NCBI RefSeq assembly: GCF_049532965.1
Contig: NZ_CP186694.1
Coordinates: 3,100,001 to 3,164,000 of the forward strand
Length of the DNA stretch: 64,000 nt
From: Roseateles sp049532965
Lineage (GTDB): Bacteria; Pseudomonadota; Gammaproteobacteria; Burkholderiales; Burkholderiaceae_C
Direction of reading: 5' to 3'
A program made the position numbers and the translations under genes. A model generated the notes under the pieces. It did not search any database, was not told where the DNA came from, and saw only the letters and a program-made list of their open reading frames with translations. The stretch's first letter is position 1. Every line of letters begins with the position of its first letter. This document shows, one piece after another, positions 40,441 to 48,375 of the stretch.

Positions 40441-40566
40441 ATGACTGAAAACCAGCGAGCCAACGTATTCGGAGACGGTCGCGCTGAATTTGATCACGCG
40501 ATGTTGGATCGGTCGTTCTATGAGTGGCAGGATTACAAAACGCTGATTAGCTCGCAAGATCCTTGA
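40441..40566 (+). CDS. Small ORF, possible ATPase N-terminal fragment
   Basis: A 41-codon ORF (MTENQRANVFGDGRAEFDHA...) with a G-rich Shine-Dalgarno-like run (GGGGGG) just upstream. The sequence ends YEWQDYKTLISSQDP; it resembles the start of ATPases that continue into a P-loop. In the next frame, 40553-40680 encodes KILDAHIRLYAVGQTERKGR and ends ISDAS, which could be a C-terminus. So this may be an ATPase gene that lost its middle part. I cannot tell whether it is expressed. Confidence 0.3.
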   Translation: MTENQRANVFGDGRAEFDHAMLDRSFYEWQDYKTLISSQDP

Positions 40567-40717
40567 TGCGCATATACGTCTATATGCTGTCGGCCAGACG
40601 GAGCGCAAAGGGCGGCGCTCTAAGTCCAAGAGTAGTAGTGCGGACTTCGATGCAATCTCAGACGCTTCTTGAATCTATATTCACGACACTAGCGATGTGA
40701 TCTTGGTTCTGAAAATG

Positions 40718-40745
40718 AAAAAGCCGCCCATCGAGGCGGCTTTTT
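40718..40745. terminator. Two-way intrinsic terminator
   Basis: Perfect stem AAAAAGCCGCC/GGCGGCTTTTT (40718-40728 with 40735-40745, loop CATCGA). There is a T-run on both strands, so it would stop transcription coming from either side. Confidence 0.9.
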
Positions 40746-40782
40746 ATTGCGCGGTGTAGCAGCTGATTCTTCGTTTGGACTT

Positions 40783-40802
40783 TGATGCAACTTTTGATGC
40801 AT
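40783..40802 (+). repeat. TGATGCAA/T repeat pair, right end of the island
   Basis: TGATGCAA (40783-40790) and TGATGCAT (40795-40802), 12 bp apart, as at the left end. Confidence 0.5.
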
Positions 40803-40908
40803 CACGTCGATGTGCAGGAACCGTGGGGAATCAATAGGGTCACGCAGAATCAACGAGTTAGCCCCGTTTAGCGTGTGCAGAATGCGGGGGATTTCGCGGT
40901 GCTGATTC

Positions 40909-40946
40909 TTACGAATGCGCTGCTCTACCAACTGAGCTACACCGGC
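40909..40946 (-). repeat. Island attachment repeat, right (tRNA-Thr 5' half copy)
   Basis: 38-bp exact copy of tRNA-Thr positions 38332-38369. It holds the tRNA 5' half only; the sequence before the anticodon side is unrelated to tRNA. Confidence 0.88.
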
Positions 40947-40971
40947 GCTGTCGCGAACAACAGAGCCAAAG

Positions 40972-41000
40972 AATGTAGGTGAGATTCTTATAGTCGACAA
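40972..41000 (-). promoter_or_regulatory. Displaced tRNA-Thr promoter
   Basis: On the minus strand: TTGTCG (-35, complement at 40995-41000), exactly 17 bp, then TACATT (-10, complement at 40972-40977), about 25 bp before the tRNA half at 40946. This is the arrangement of a strong tRNA promoter and is probably the original promoter of tRNA-Thr, now separated from the intact gene by the island. 40947-41137 otherwise holds no gene. Confidence 0.6.
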
Positions 41001-41137
41001 GCCCTCCGCCGTCGCTCCCCGTCCTCGTCCAGCTTGGCCTGCACCCGCCCCAGCAAGGGGCCGCGTCTGTTGCAACGCCCGCTTCACTCGCGCGTGGCAC
41101 ACTGCCTCCCGGCCCGAACCGGAGGCGGGCGCCTGTG

Positions 41138-41527
41138 ATGTCCGATGTCCTGCATGACCCGCGCTGGCGCACCGCCTGGCGCCTTCTCTTCCTGTCCGTG
41201 GTGGTGGGCGCGAGCTGGCTCGCCTTCTCTCCCCATCCGCCGCGTGCGGCCGACCTCGGCTGGGACAAGGCCAACCACTTCGCCGCTTTCGGAACGCTGG
41301 CCTTCGTGGGCCTGCAGTGCCTGGCCGCCAGCCCTCGGCGGCGCTGGATCGTGCTGGCGGCGCTGCTCGCCTACGGTATCCTGATCGAGGTCGTGCAAGC
41401 GCAGATCCCCGGCCGCGACGCGGAAGCGCGCGATGTGCTCGCCGACATGATCGGCGCGTCCATCGGCGTTGCCGTGCATGCGCTGATCCTGCGCGTCACC
41501 GCGCCGCGGGCGACTCCGGCTCGCTGA
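41138..41527 (+). CDS. VanZ-like membrane protein
   Basis: A 129-residue protein with four predicted helices (about 15-30, 45-62, 70-88, 103-120) and the VanZ-type pattern WDKANHFAAFGTLAFVG at the second helix and RDAEARDVLADMIGASIGV at the fourth. VanZ-like proteins have unclear roles (teicoplanin resistance in enterococci, otherwise unknown). ATG 41138 is preferred; a GTG at 41135 is adjacent, both after GGAGG. Its 3' end overlaps the convergent LuxR gene by 32 bp. Confidence 0.8.
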   Translation: MSDVLHDPRWRTAWRLLFLSVVVGASWLAFSPHPPRAADLGWDKANHFAAFGTLAFVGLQCLAASPRRRWIVLAALLAYGILIEVVQAQIPGRDAEARDVLADMIGASIGVAVHALILRVTAPRATPAR

Positions 41528-42386
41528 GTTCCCGTCGCGACATCGCGATCGCGACCGCCTGCGCCCGGTTGCTGGCGCCCAGCTTGCGCAGGATCTTGCG
41601 CACGTGGTTCTTGACCGTGAACATGCTGATGCCCAGCTGGATCGCGATGCCCTCGTTGCTCAGGCCCGCGCGCAGGCCCTCGACGATCTGCTGCTCGCGC
41701 GGCGTGACCAGCGCACCCGCTCGGCGGGGCACGGCCTGACCCCGCGGCTGCAGCCGCGCCCGCCGCCAGGCCGCATGCAGCGCCGGCGTCAGCAGCTCCA
41801 GCCGCCGCAGATGTTCCTCGTCCCAGCCGTCGCCCGCAAACAGGAACAGGCTCTGCGGCCGTTCGCCGTCGCCGGCCACGCCGTGCAGCGCCAGGTCGCG
41901 CAGCCCCGCCTCGAGCAGCAGTTGGAACAAGGCGGACGGCGCCTCCCGCGTGAGGTCGAGGTGCAGCGGCCGCCTCCCCTCGCCCCACCGCCGGATGAGA
42001 TGAAGCCACAAGCCGTGGTCCGCGGATTCCAGCTGCGCCTGCAGCGTCTCGCCGATCGGCTTCAGATGAAACAGTTGCGCGACCAAGCGGGGTGATGGCG
42101 GCTGGTCGCCGACGCAGACCAGCAGCCGATGCGGTAACAGCGGCTGCAGCCGGCTCTGGCTCCACACGAAGAACTGCGCCGGCGTGGCGGGCTGACGGGC
42201 GCTCCACAGCGCCTCCAACAGACGTTCGAGCAGCGTCGAGTCCTGCAGCCAGGCGAGCGGCAGCGCATCGCCCTCGGCAAAGCCGCCGGGAGCGGCGCTC
42301 GCCGGGATCGGAGACGACATCGCAGGCGGCATCGGGGATGACATCGGGGACAGCGACGAGGACATCGACGGCGGCGTCATGGACAT
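41496..42386 (-). CDS. LuxR-type transcriptional regulator
   Basis: A 296-residue protein with a C-terminal LuxR/GerE HTH (TPREQQIVEGLRAGLSNEGI, then KNHVRKILRKLGASNRAQAV) in the last ~65 residues. The N-terminal ~200 residues lack a recognisable receiver or autoinducer domain. The start is uncertain: ATG 42386 begins a Met/Ser/Pro-rich low-complexity run (MSMTPPSMSSSLSPMSSPMP), and the frame is open to 42569. It is divergent from egtB with about 245 bp between (nothing distinctive seen there), and may regulate the ergothioneine genes, which is a guess from position. Confidence 0.8.
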   Translation of the reverse strand: MSMTPPSMSSSLSPMSSPMPPAMSSPIPASAAPGGFAEGDALPLAWLQDSTLLERLLEALWSARQPATPAQFFVWSQSRLQPLLPHRLLVCVGDQPPSPRLVAQLFHLKPIGETLQAQLESADHGLWLHLIRRWGEGRRPLHLDLTREAPSALFQLLLEAGLRDLALHGVAGDGERPQSLFLFAGDGWDEEHLRRLELLTPALHAAWRRARLQPRGQAVPRRAGALVTPREQQIVEGLRAGLSNEGIAIQLGISMFTVKNHVRKILRKLGASNRAQAVAIAMSRRELSEPESPAAR

Positions 42387-42631
42387 GGACGGAGAGGCGT
42401 GAGCGAGGGCGACGCCAGCCTGCCCGCGAGCCGTGACGGCCCGATGAAGGCTTTGTGAGCGTTCTGGAGGCACCGCGGCAGTGCGGCAGGAATCCGCATT
42501 GCCCACCCTGACACCGGGTGGCAGTTGGCCGCCCCGCAGGGGGACGGGCGAGCCGCCCTCGACGGACACGGAGACGGCAAATCGGCTACCGTTGCCGCTC
42601 GACCCGTCCCCGGGTCCGCAGGAGTTCTTGC

Positions 42632-43894
42632 ATGTCGGATCACGATCTGCCGCCCGCGCGGCGCGAGCTCGCTCGCCGCTACGAGGCGGTCCGGCGCCAC
42701 ACGCTGACGCTGGCCGAGCCGCTGTCGCCCGAAGACCAGGCGGCCCAGTCGATGCCGGACGCCAGTCCGGCCAAATGGCATCAGGCTCACACGAGCTGGT
42801 TCTTCGAGGCGCTGCTGCTCCGTCCGCATCTGCCGGACTACCGGCCGCTCGACGACTCCTTTCATTACCTCTTCAACTCGTACTACGAAGGCCTCGGCCC
42901 GCGCCACCCTCGGCCCCAGCGCGGGCTGCTGACGCGTCCGTCGCTGGACGAGGTGCGTGCCTACCGGCGGCACGTCGACACCCACATCCAGCAACTGATC
43001 GCGCGCTGCACCGACGCGCAATGGACCGCGATCGCGCCAACGCTGGAATTGGGCCTGCATCACGAGCAGCAACATCAGGAGCTGTTGCTGACCGATGCGC
43101 TGCACCTGCTCTCCTGTCATCCGTGGCGACCGGCGCTGATGGACAGCACGCCCGCCCCCGCGTCGGCCGGTTCGAGCGAGTGGCTTCGCCACGACGGCGG
43201 ACTCGTCGAGATCGGCCACGACGCGACCGCGCCGGGGGCAGGCTTTGCCTTCGACAACGAAGGCCCGCGTCATCGCGCCTGGCTCGAACCGTTCGAGATC
43301 GCGAGCCGGCTGGTGACCTGCGGCGACTTTGTCCGTTTCATCGAGGACGGCGGGTACCGCGAGCCGCGCTGGTGGCTGTCCGAGGGCTGGGCCACGGTGC
43401 AGGCGCAGCGGTGGACGGCACCGATCTACTGGGTCGGCGAAGGCGAGCCTGACGACACGGACGCGGGCACACGCTGGTCCGTCTTCGGCCTGCACGGGTT
43501 GCACCCGCTCGACCCGGCGGCTCCGGTGACGCAATTGAGCTTCTATGAGGCCGCCGCCTATGCCGAATGGGCCGGCGCTCGCCTGCCCAGCGAGCAGGAA
43601 TGGGAGGCGGCGTCCGCCCTCCCCGGCATGACGCAGTGCTTCGACCAGGCGTGGCAGTGGACGCGCTCGGCGTATCACCCGTACCCCGGCTTCCGCCCGC
43701 TGGATGGCGCCGCGTCGGAATACAACGGGAAGTTCATGGTCGGTCAGTTGGTGCTGCGCGGCGGCAGCGTGGCGACGCCGCCGGGGCACACCCGCGCCAC
43801 CTACCGCAACTTCTTTCCGCCAGCCGCGCGCTGGCAGTTCTCCGGGCTGCGACTGGCCCGCGATGCGCGTCCACGCGCGGAGACCCCCGCATGA
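42632..43894 (+). CDS. egtB: Ergothioneine biosynthesis protein EgtB
   Basis: Non-heme iron sulfoxide synthase that joins hercynine with (gamma-glutamyl)cysteine and oxygen. The 420-residue protein has an N-terminal DinB-like domain with the iron ligands H53-type (KWHQAHTSWF, residues 48-57) and H144-x3-H148-x-E (HEQQHQE), then a C-terminal formylglycine-generating-like sulfatase domain (GFAFDNEGPRH, LPSEQEWEAA, QWTRSAYHPYPGF, GGSVATPPGHTRATYRNFF). GGAG precedes the ATG. The stop overlaps the egtD start (ATGA), giving a two-gene ergothioneine set. Confidence 0.94.
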   Translation: MSDHDLPPARRELARRYEAVRRHTLTLAEPLSPEDQAAQSMPDASPAKWHQAHTSWFFEALLLRPHLPDYRPLDDSFHYLFNSYYEGLGPRHPRPQRGLLTRPSLDEVRAYRRHVDTHIQQLIARCTDAQWTAIAPTLELGLHHEQQHQELLLTDALHLLSCHPWRPALMDSTPAPASAGSSEWLRHDGGLVEIGHDATAPGAGFAFDNEGPRHRAWLEPFEIASRLVTCGDFVRFIEDGGYREPRWWLSEGWATVQAQRWTAPIYWVGEGEPDDTDAGTRWSVFGLHGLHPLDPAAPVTQLSFYEAAAYAEWAGARLPSEQEWEAASALPGMTQCFDQAWQWTRSAYHPYPGFRPLDGAASEYNGKFMVGQLVLRGGSVATPPGHTRATYRNFFPPAARWQFSGLRLARDARPRAETPA

Positions 43895-44805
43895 GCAGTT
43901 TTGCCGAGGACCTTCATACGGCGCTCGCCGGCCCCGACCGCACCATCTCGCCCAAGTACTTCTACGACGCGCAAGGCTCGGCCTTGTTCGAGCAGATCTG
44001 CGAGCTGCCGGAGTACTACCCCACCCGCACCGAGCTTGCGCTGCTGCGCCGTCATGCCGGCGACTTCGCCGAGCGCATGGGCCGCGGGGCGCAGTTGATC
44101 GAGTACGGCGCCGGCGCGCTCGTGAAGGTGCGGCTGTTGCTCGAGCGCGCCGAGCAACTGCACAGCTTCGTGCCGGTCGATATCTCCGGCCCGCATCTGC
44201 TGGCCGCCTGCGAATCGTTGCAGCGTGAGCAGCCCGCGCTGCGCATCCTGCCTGTGGTGGCGGACTTCACCCGGATGCATGTGCTGCCGGATCCGCCGTC
44301 GGAGGGCCGGCGCATCGGCTTCTTTCCCGGCTCGAGCATCGGCAACTTCGACCCGGCCGAGGCACTCGCCTTCCTGCGGCTGCTGCGCGAGGAACTCGAC
44401 GGCGGGGCACTGCTGATCGGCGTCGATCTCATCAAGGACCCGGCCCTGCTGCATGCCGCCTACAACGACGCGCAAGGCGTGACGGCGCGCTTCAATCTCA
44501 ACCTGCTGCGCCATGCGCAGCGCGCACTGGGACTGGAGTGCGATCCAAATGGCTTCGACCATTACGCGTTCTACGAGCCGCGCCGGCATCGCATCGAGAT
44601 GCATCTCCTGCCGCGCGGCGAGCAGCACCTGCAACTGCAGGGCCAGCGCTACACGCTGGTGCCGGGCGAGAGCCTGCACACCGAGAACTCATACAAGTAC
44701 AGCGTGGAGAGCTTCCAGGCGCTGGCGCATGAAGCGGGCTTCCGGCCGTCCGCCCACTGGACGGACGAGCGGCGCTGGTTCAGCCTGCATTGGCTGGAGG
44801 CCTGA
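43891..44805 (+). CDS. egtD: L-histidine N-alpha-methyltransferase EgtD
   Basis: SAM-dependent enzyme that trimethylates histidine to hercynine, the first ergothioneine step. The 304-residue protein starts with PKYFYDAQGSALFEQICELPEYYPTRTE, the EgtD N-terminal signature, and has the SAM site IEYGAGALVKVRLLL, FFPGSSIGNFDP, and a C-terminal ENSYKYSVESFQALAHEAGF. Coupled to egtB by overlap. No egtA or egtC/E genes are in the window, so this is the short egtB/egtD pathway type using cysteine or another route. Confidence 0.95.
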   Translation: MSSFAEDLHTALAGPDRTISPKYFYDAQGSALFEQICELPEYYPTRTELALLRRHAGDFAERMGRGAQLIEYGAGALVKVRLLLERAEQLHSFVPVDISGPHLLAACESLQREQPALRILPVVADFTRMHVLPDPPSEGRRIGFFPGSSIGNFDPAEALAFLRLLREELDGGALLIGVDLIKDPALLHAAYNDAQGVTARFNLNLLRHAQRALGLECDPNGFDHYAFYEPRRHRIEMHLLPRGEQHLQLQGQRYTLVPGESLHTENSYKYSVESFQALAHEAGFRPSAHWTDERRWFSLHWLEA

Positions 44806-44830
44806 GGCCCGGGGCCTTTCACCGCTTGCC

Positions 44831-44855
44831 GGTGCTGCACATCGTGTGCAGCACC
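44831..44855. terminator. Inverted repeat between convergent egtD and feeM-like genes
   Basis: Perfect 10-bp stem GGTGCTGCAC/GTGCAGCACC (44831-44840, 44846-44855, loop ATCGT). No T-tract follows on either side, so it is a weak terminator candidate. Confidence 0.5.
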
Positions 44856-44866
44856 ACAGGCGTCGC

Positions 44867-45619
44867 TCAGGCGTCGTAGCCGTAGACGTCGGCCAGCTTG
44901 CCCAGCAGCCCGGGCTCCTCCTTCGGGGAGAAGAAGTACGGGAACAGCGTCCGGGAACGGCCGTCTTCGTTCAGCGTGCCGCCGAACTTGCGGACCTGCG
45001 TCGCGCCGTAGGCCAGCGACAGGCTCATCAGCACGGCCGGCGCGCCGACGCCCCGATGCAGGCGTTCCTCGCCATGCGGCTGGAAGTCCAGCATCCGGCG
45101 GTAGAAGCCCTTGTGCCGCGGATTGACCTCGATCACCAGGAACTCCGCGCCCCAGTGGTGAACCGCATGCAGGTAGGCCAGATGGAAGAGGCTGGCCAGC
45201 ACCAGCTTGGAGGGCCCTTCGGGGTCGGCGGCCAGGCGGGTGAATTCGCACAGCTGCCAGCCCTGCTGGCGCATGCCGGCCATCTCGGCCGGAAAACTCT
45301 GGTCCGCCGCGAGGTTGCCGGCGTCACGCCGCAGACCCAGCGTGGACACCAGCCGGCCTTCCCAATACGCCCCCAGCGTCACATCGGCCGAGCGGCTCAG
45401 CCTGTAACCGCGTGACGCGTAACGGCGCTCCAGCAGCGAGTGGCCGGCGCCTTCCATCAGCGCCCGGATCTCGATGCGGCCGTACTCCGTATCGCGGCAA
45501 ACGAGCTCCACCGAATCCGCGCGTACGAACGGAATTGCCGAACGAATGGATTGCAGCCCCTGCATCGAGCTCGCAGGCGCTTCCAGTTCGGTTTCCGACA
45601 TACGTGATTCGTCGCTCAT
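44867..45619 (-). CDS. FeeM-like N-acyl amino acid synthase (GNAT-fold)
   Basis: A 250-residue protein of the N-acyl amino acid synthase FeeM family, which transfers an acyl group from acyl-ACP to an amino acid (N-acyl tyrosine in the founding case). The core from about 40 to 200 includes RYASRGYRLSRSADVTLGAY, WQLCEFTRLAADPEG and FLVIEVNPRHKGFYRRMLDF, matching family landmarks. ATG 45619 follows GGAG at 8 bp; a TTG two codons earlier is less likely. No exosortase or Fee cluster partner genes are nearby. Product not known. Confidence 0.78.
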   Translation of the reverse strand: MSDESRMSETELEAPASSMQGLQSIRSAIPFVRADSVELVCRDTEYGRIEIRALMEGAGHSLLERRYASRGYRLSRSADVTLGAYWEGRLVSTLGLRRDAGNLAADQSFPAEMAGMRQQGWQLCEFTRLAADPEGPSKLVLASLFHLAYLHAVHHWGAEFLVIEVNPRHKGFYRRMLDFQPHGEERLHRGVGAPAVLMSLSLAYGATQVRKFGGTLNEDGRSRTLFPYFFSPKEEPGLLGKLADVYGYDA

Positions 45620-46099
45620 TCCCAACTCCAGGCTACTTGGATATGAATTGGTTATAAAAGCCTAGTCTATGGCCACGCAAAGTAATGAAGTGGCGGAGGG
45701 AACGATAGTTAACAAATGCGATCGTGACCTTACGGGTCTGTCCCGGGTTCGTGTTGCGGTCAATCCCCCAGGCCCCCCCAAACCCCGCAATTGAGGGAAT
45801 CCGGTTACATGGCGAAGGCGCTTTCAGAACCTCGCGCTAACGCCCGCCGTCCTTAAGATTCCCGACCGTCCGATAGAAAGGCGGGCCCAATCCACAAGGC
45901 CGAGCCTGTTGCCGTCGTAACCGTCTGCTACAAGTTCAGCGACCGAATTCATGGGACAAGCGGTGGCGAATTTCTTGCAGAAATCCGTACATGACCTATG
46001 GGTATTGGGCCGCGGAGCGCCCATGCCGGCCGTAGATCGGACCGATGAGTTCGTACGCCGTTAGCAAGGGAGGCGGGCGAGCGCCGAGGGACGTCTCGG
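45620..46099. other. Intergenic region, no gene identified
   Basis: About 480 bp between the FeeM-like gene and the lyase gene, both on the minus strand. The first ~80 bp (45640-45720) are AT-rich compared with the rest of the window and contain TTATAA near 45654, so they probably hold the promoter of the FeeM-like gene. No RNA gene, repeat or convincing ORF was seen; small open frames here lack a ribosome site and family similarity. Confidence 0.5.
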
Positions 46100-47479
46100 T
46101 CACCCGCACGGCTGCGCAGCGAGGGCGTCCAGGCGCTGACGCGCTTCGTTGAGAAGCTGCGCGACCCGCCCGTCCGCCTGCGCAGCGATGGCATCCAGGT
46201 CGAACATCGCCGCCAGCTCCTGCGCGGACAACGCGGAGGCCGGCAGGTCCCCGACCTCGATAGCGGCATGCAGCAGTTGCTGCAACGTGCCCTGGCCCTG
46301 CCGGACCCGCTGGATGAGGTCCCGAACCAGCGCGGCGGTACGTTGGCGTCCCAGGCGGGGCATCAGCAGGTGTTCCAGGCGTTCACTGGCCACCAGGCCC
46401 TGGCGCTCCAGCACATGGGCGCGCATCCGGTCGGCGCGGATGACCGGCTCGGCCAGGGCCCGGTTGAGCGCCTGCACCGCCGCATGCGCGCTGCCCATCA
46501 GTCCGCTCCACTCGGCCAGTTCCGCCTGGTGTTGACCGAGGCCGCGCTCATGTTCGGGGGTCATGCAGCCCATCAGGCCGGCGATGCGTTGCGGCGCCCG
46601 CTGCACCGCGGCCATCGCCTGCAGCACGGCGACCGGGTTCTTCTTGTGCGGCATGGCCAGGCAGGCGCCGTAGCCCTCGCCGGGGGGCTCGTTGAGCTCG
46701 TCGACCTCGGCCTGCGCCATCAGCGCGAAATCCTGCGCCAGCTTGCCGAGGTTGCCGCACAGCAGCCCGACTTCCATCCCCAGGCGCAGCCAGCGGTCGC
46801 GCTGCGTGTGCCAGCACATGTCGGGCAGCGGCAGCGAGAGCTCCGCGGCGACTGCCGCCAGCATGTCTTCCGCGCGGTCGCCCATCGCGTCCAGCGTGCC
46901 GACCGCTCCGCCCAGTTGCAGCAGCAGCGACGCACGCGCCTGCTCGCGCAGCCGCTCGGCACTGCGCAGCAGCGGCATCAGCCAGTTCATCAGCTTGTAG
47001 CGCAGGCTGATCACCTGGGCGGGTTGCATCATGGTGCGACCGAGCAGCGGCACGGCGGCGTGCTGGTCCGCCAGGTCGAGCAGGCGGCCGCAGAGCTGCT
47101 GCAGGTCGTCGTCGATCAGGCGCAGCGCCTCGCGCGTGCGAAGCACCATGGCGGTGTCGATCAGGTCCTGCGCGGAGGCGCCCCGGTGGACGAAGACGGC
47201 GGCGGACGGATCGAACAAGGCCACCGTCTCGCGCAGGCGCTGCACCACGGGCAGCGCCAGGTTGCCGCTGCGCGGCGAGGCCGCGACCAGGGCCGGCACA
47301 TCGTAGAGCTCCGCGCGGCAAAGGCTGGCGATCGCCTGCCCCGCCGCCGGCGGGATCATCCCGGCGCGGGCCGCGGCGCGGGCGAGCGCGGCCTCCACAT
47401 CCATCATCGACTGGACCACCGCGGTCGGCGAGAACACCGATTCCATCGCGGTGGACGATAAAAAAGCCTCGAACAGCAT
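46100..47479 (-). CDS. Fumarase/aspartase-superfamily lyase, PcaB-like
   Basis: A 459-residue protein resembling 3-carboxy-cis,cis-muconate cycloisomerase (PcaB) of the protocatechuate pathway in length and order: FVHRGASAQDLIDTAMVL, QPAQVISLRYKLMNW, and the loop before the C-terminal helices. In this superfamily that loop normally has GSSxMPxKxN, with Ser as general base. Here it reads GACLAMPHKKNPVAV, so the two Ser positions are Cys-Leu. No other pca genes are nearby. It may be an inactive homologue or a lyase with a changed reaction. Confidence 0.75.
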   Translation of the reverse strand: MLFEAFLSSTAMESVFSPTAVVQSMMDVEAALARAAARAGMIPPAAGQAIASLCRAELYDVPALVAASPRSGNLALPVVQRLRETVALFDPSAAVFVHRGASAQDLIDTAMVLRTREALRLIDDDLQQLCGRLLDLADQHAAVPLLGRTMMQPAQVISLRYKLMNWLMPLLRSAERLREQARASLLLQLGGAVGTLDAMGDRAEDMLAAVAAELSLPLPDMCWHTQRDRWLRLGMEVGLLCGNLGKLAQDFALMAQAEVDELNEPPGEGYGACLAMPHKKNPVAVLQAMAAVQRAPQRIAGLMGCMTPEHERGLGQHQAELAEWSGLMGSAHAAVQALNRALAEPVIRADRMRAHVLERQGLVASERLEHLLMPRLGRQRTAALVRDLIQRVRQGQGTLQQLLHAAIEVGDLPASALSAQELAAMFDLDAIAAQADGRVAQLLNEARQRLDALAAQPCG

Positions 47480-47631
47480 CCAACATCCCCTCGGCGGATA
47501 TGAATGCTATCGAGGCTGACGCGTACGCCGTACTCAAGCAAACCCGCTTGGGGTTTGTCTCAGCCGGTGATCGCCCGTTCGAGCGCCCGGCCGAGCGCCT
47601 GTTCAGACGCCCCGGCGCGGGGTGAGCGGGC

Positions 47632-48375
47632 TCAGTTCGCCGGCACGTACATCTGGGCCAGGCGGCTCATCAGGCGCAGCGACAGGCGGTGCATCGTGAT
47701 GACTTCCAGCAGGCCGTTGCGATGCAGTTGGACGACCTTCTCGTCGGGCAGCTCGGCGAGCGCCTTCTCGTTGATGGTCATGAAGCCGTCGACATCGAGC
47801 TTCTCACCGCTGGGCAGCTGCGCCTCGAAGCGCATGTCCTGCAGCAGGTCCAGTTCCTGCAGCAGCTCGCAAGCCTGGCGGGTGCGCTCGGCCTCGCGCT
47901 CGAAGTCCTCGCAGAACTGCTTGGCGTTGAGCAGCAGCTCGGTGGCTTCGCCATCGGCCTTGAACAGCGGTTCGCCGTCGGTCTCGGAGAACGCGCCGGA
48001 GCCCATGTCCAGGCACAGCGCCATGTCGGCGCCGTTCTCCTCGATGCGGGCCATCGCGAACGGCCAGCGGCGGATGTAGGCCGGCACGTAGCGGCCGGAC
48101 CACTGGCCGTCCTTGACGAACAGGTTGCTGCCCTGCTTCAGGCCGAACACCGCCAGCGGGGCCACGGGCGGGCGCTGCCCTTCGGCGGCCTGGCCGACGC
48201 GCACGAACACCACCGGGTACTCGAGGCTCGCATCGGCGAACTCCGCCACCGCGATGAACAGCGAGTTCAGCTGCGTCACGCGGTCCAGGACCGGCGCGCC
48301 GACCTTCATGCGGGTGTTCTTGTGCTGCACCCGGTCCACCGGAACCAGGTTTTCATACATCGGGGGGTTGCTCAT
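47632..48375 (-). CDS. SapC-family protein
   Basis: A 247-residue protein of the SapC family, named from an S-layer-associated protein of Campylobacter; in most bacteria its role is unknown. The typical pattern is seen: a start MYENLVPVDRVQHKN, PVVFVRVG, VFGLKQGSNLFV, GRYVPAYIRRWPFAMAR, and a long C-terminal region with LDVDGFMTINEKALAELPDEKVV. No signal peptide. Its ATG overlaps the CorC-like stop upstream (ATGA), so the two are cotranslated. Function in this setting is not known. Confidence 0.85.
   Translation of the reverse strand: MSNPPMYENLVPVDRVQHKNTRMKVGAPVLDRVTQLNSLFIAVAEFADASLEYPVVFVRVGQAAEGQRPPVAPLAVFGLKQGSNLFVKDGQWSGRYVPAYIRRWPFAMARIEENGADMALCLDMGSGAFSETDGEPLFKADGEATELLLNAKQFCEDFEREAERTRQACELLQELDLLQDMRFEAQLPSGEKLDVDGFMTINEKALAELPDEKVVQLHRNGLLEVITMHRLSLRLMSRLAQMYVPAN

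Larger units (their letters stand above)
38332..40946. mobile_element. tRNA-Thr-integrated genomic island (about 2.6 kb)
   Basis: The 38-bp sequence 38332-38369 inside tRNA-Thr recurs exactly at 40909-40946, so the DNA between is an insertion. Contents: HNH protein, Tae4-family amidase with overlapping small membrane protein, mini H-NS protein, integrase C-terminal remnant with frameshifts, a 41-codon ORF and terminators. GC is visibly lower than the flanks. The integrase is inactive, so the island is fixed or needs help to move. Between 38370 and 38716 (347 bp) there is no gene, only the TGATGCAA repeats; 40567-40908 holds a terminator and repeats but no recognised gene. Confidence 0.85.

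Noticed and set aside
40909..40946. A second complete tRNA-Thr gene
   Set aside because: Only the 5' half is present; the sequence after the anticodon loop does not form the rest of a tRNA.
44867..45619. Assigning the FeeM-like gene to an exosortase/PEP-CTERM system
   Set aside because: No exosortase, PEP-CTERM protein or related gene lies nearby, and the sequence fits the FeeM group.
45824..46024. 66-codon frame in the gap before the lyase gene
   Set aside because: No ribosome site or similarity; composition looks like non-coding DNA.
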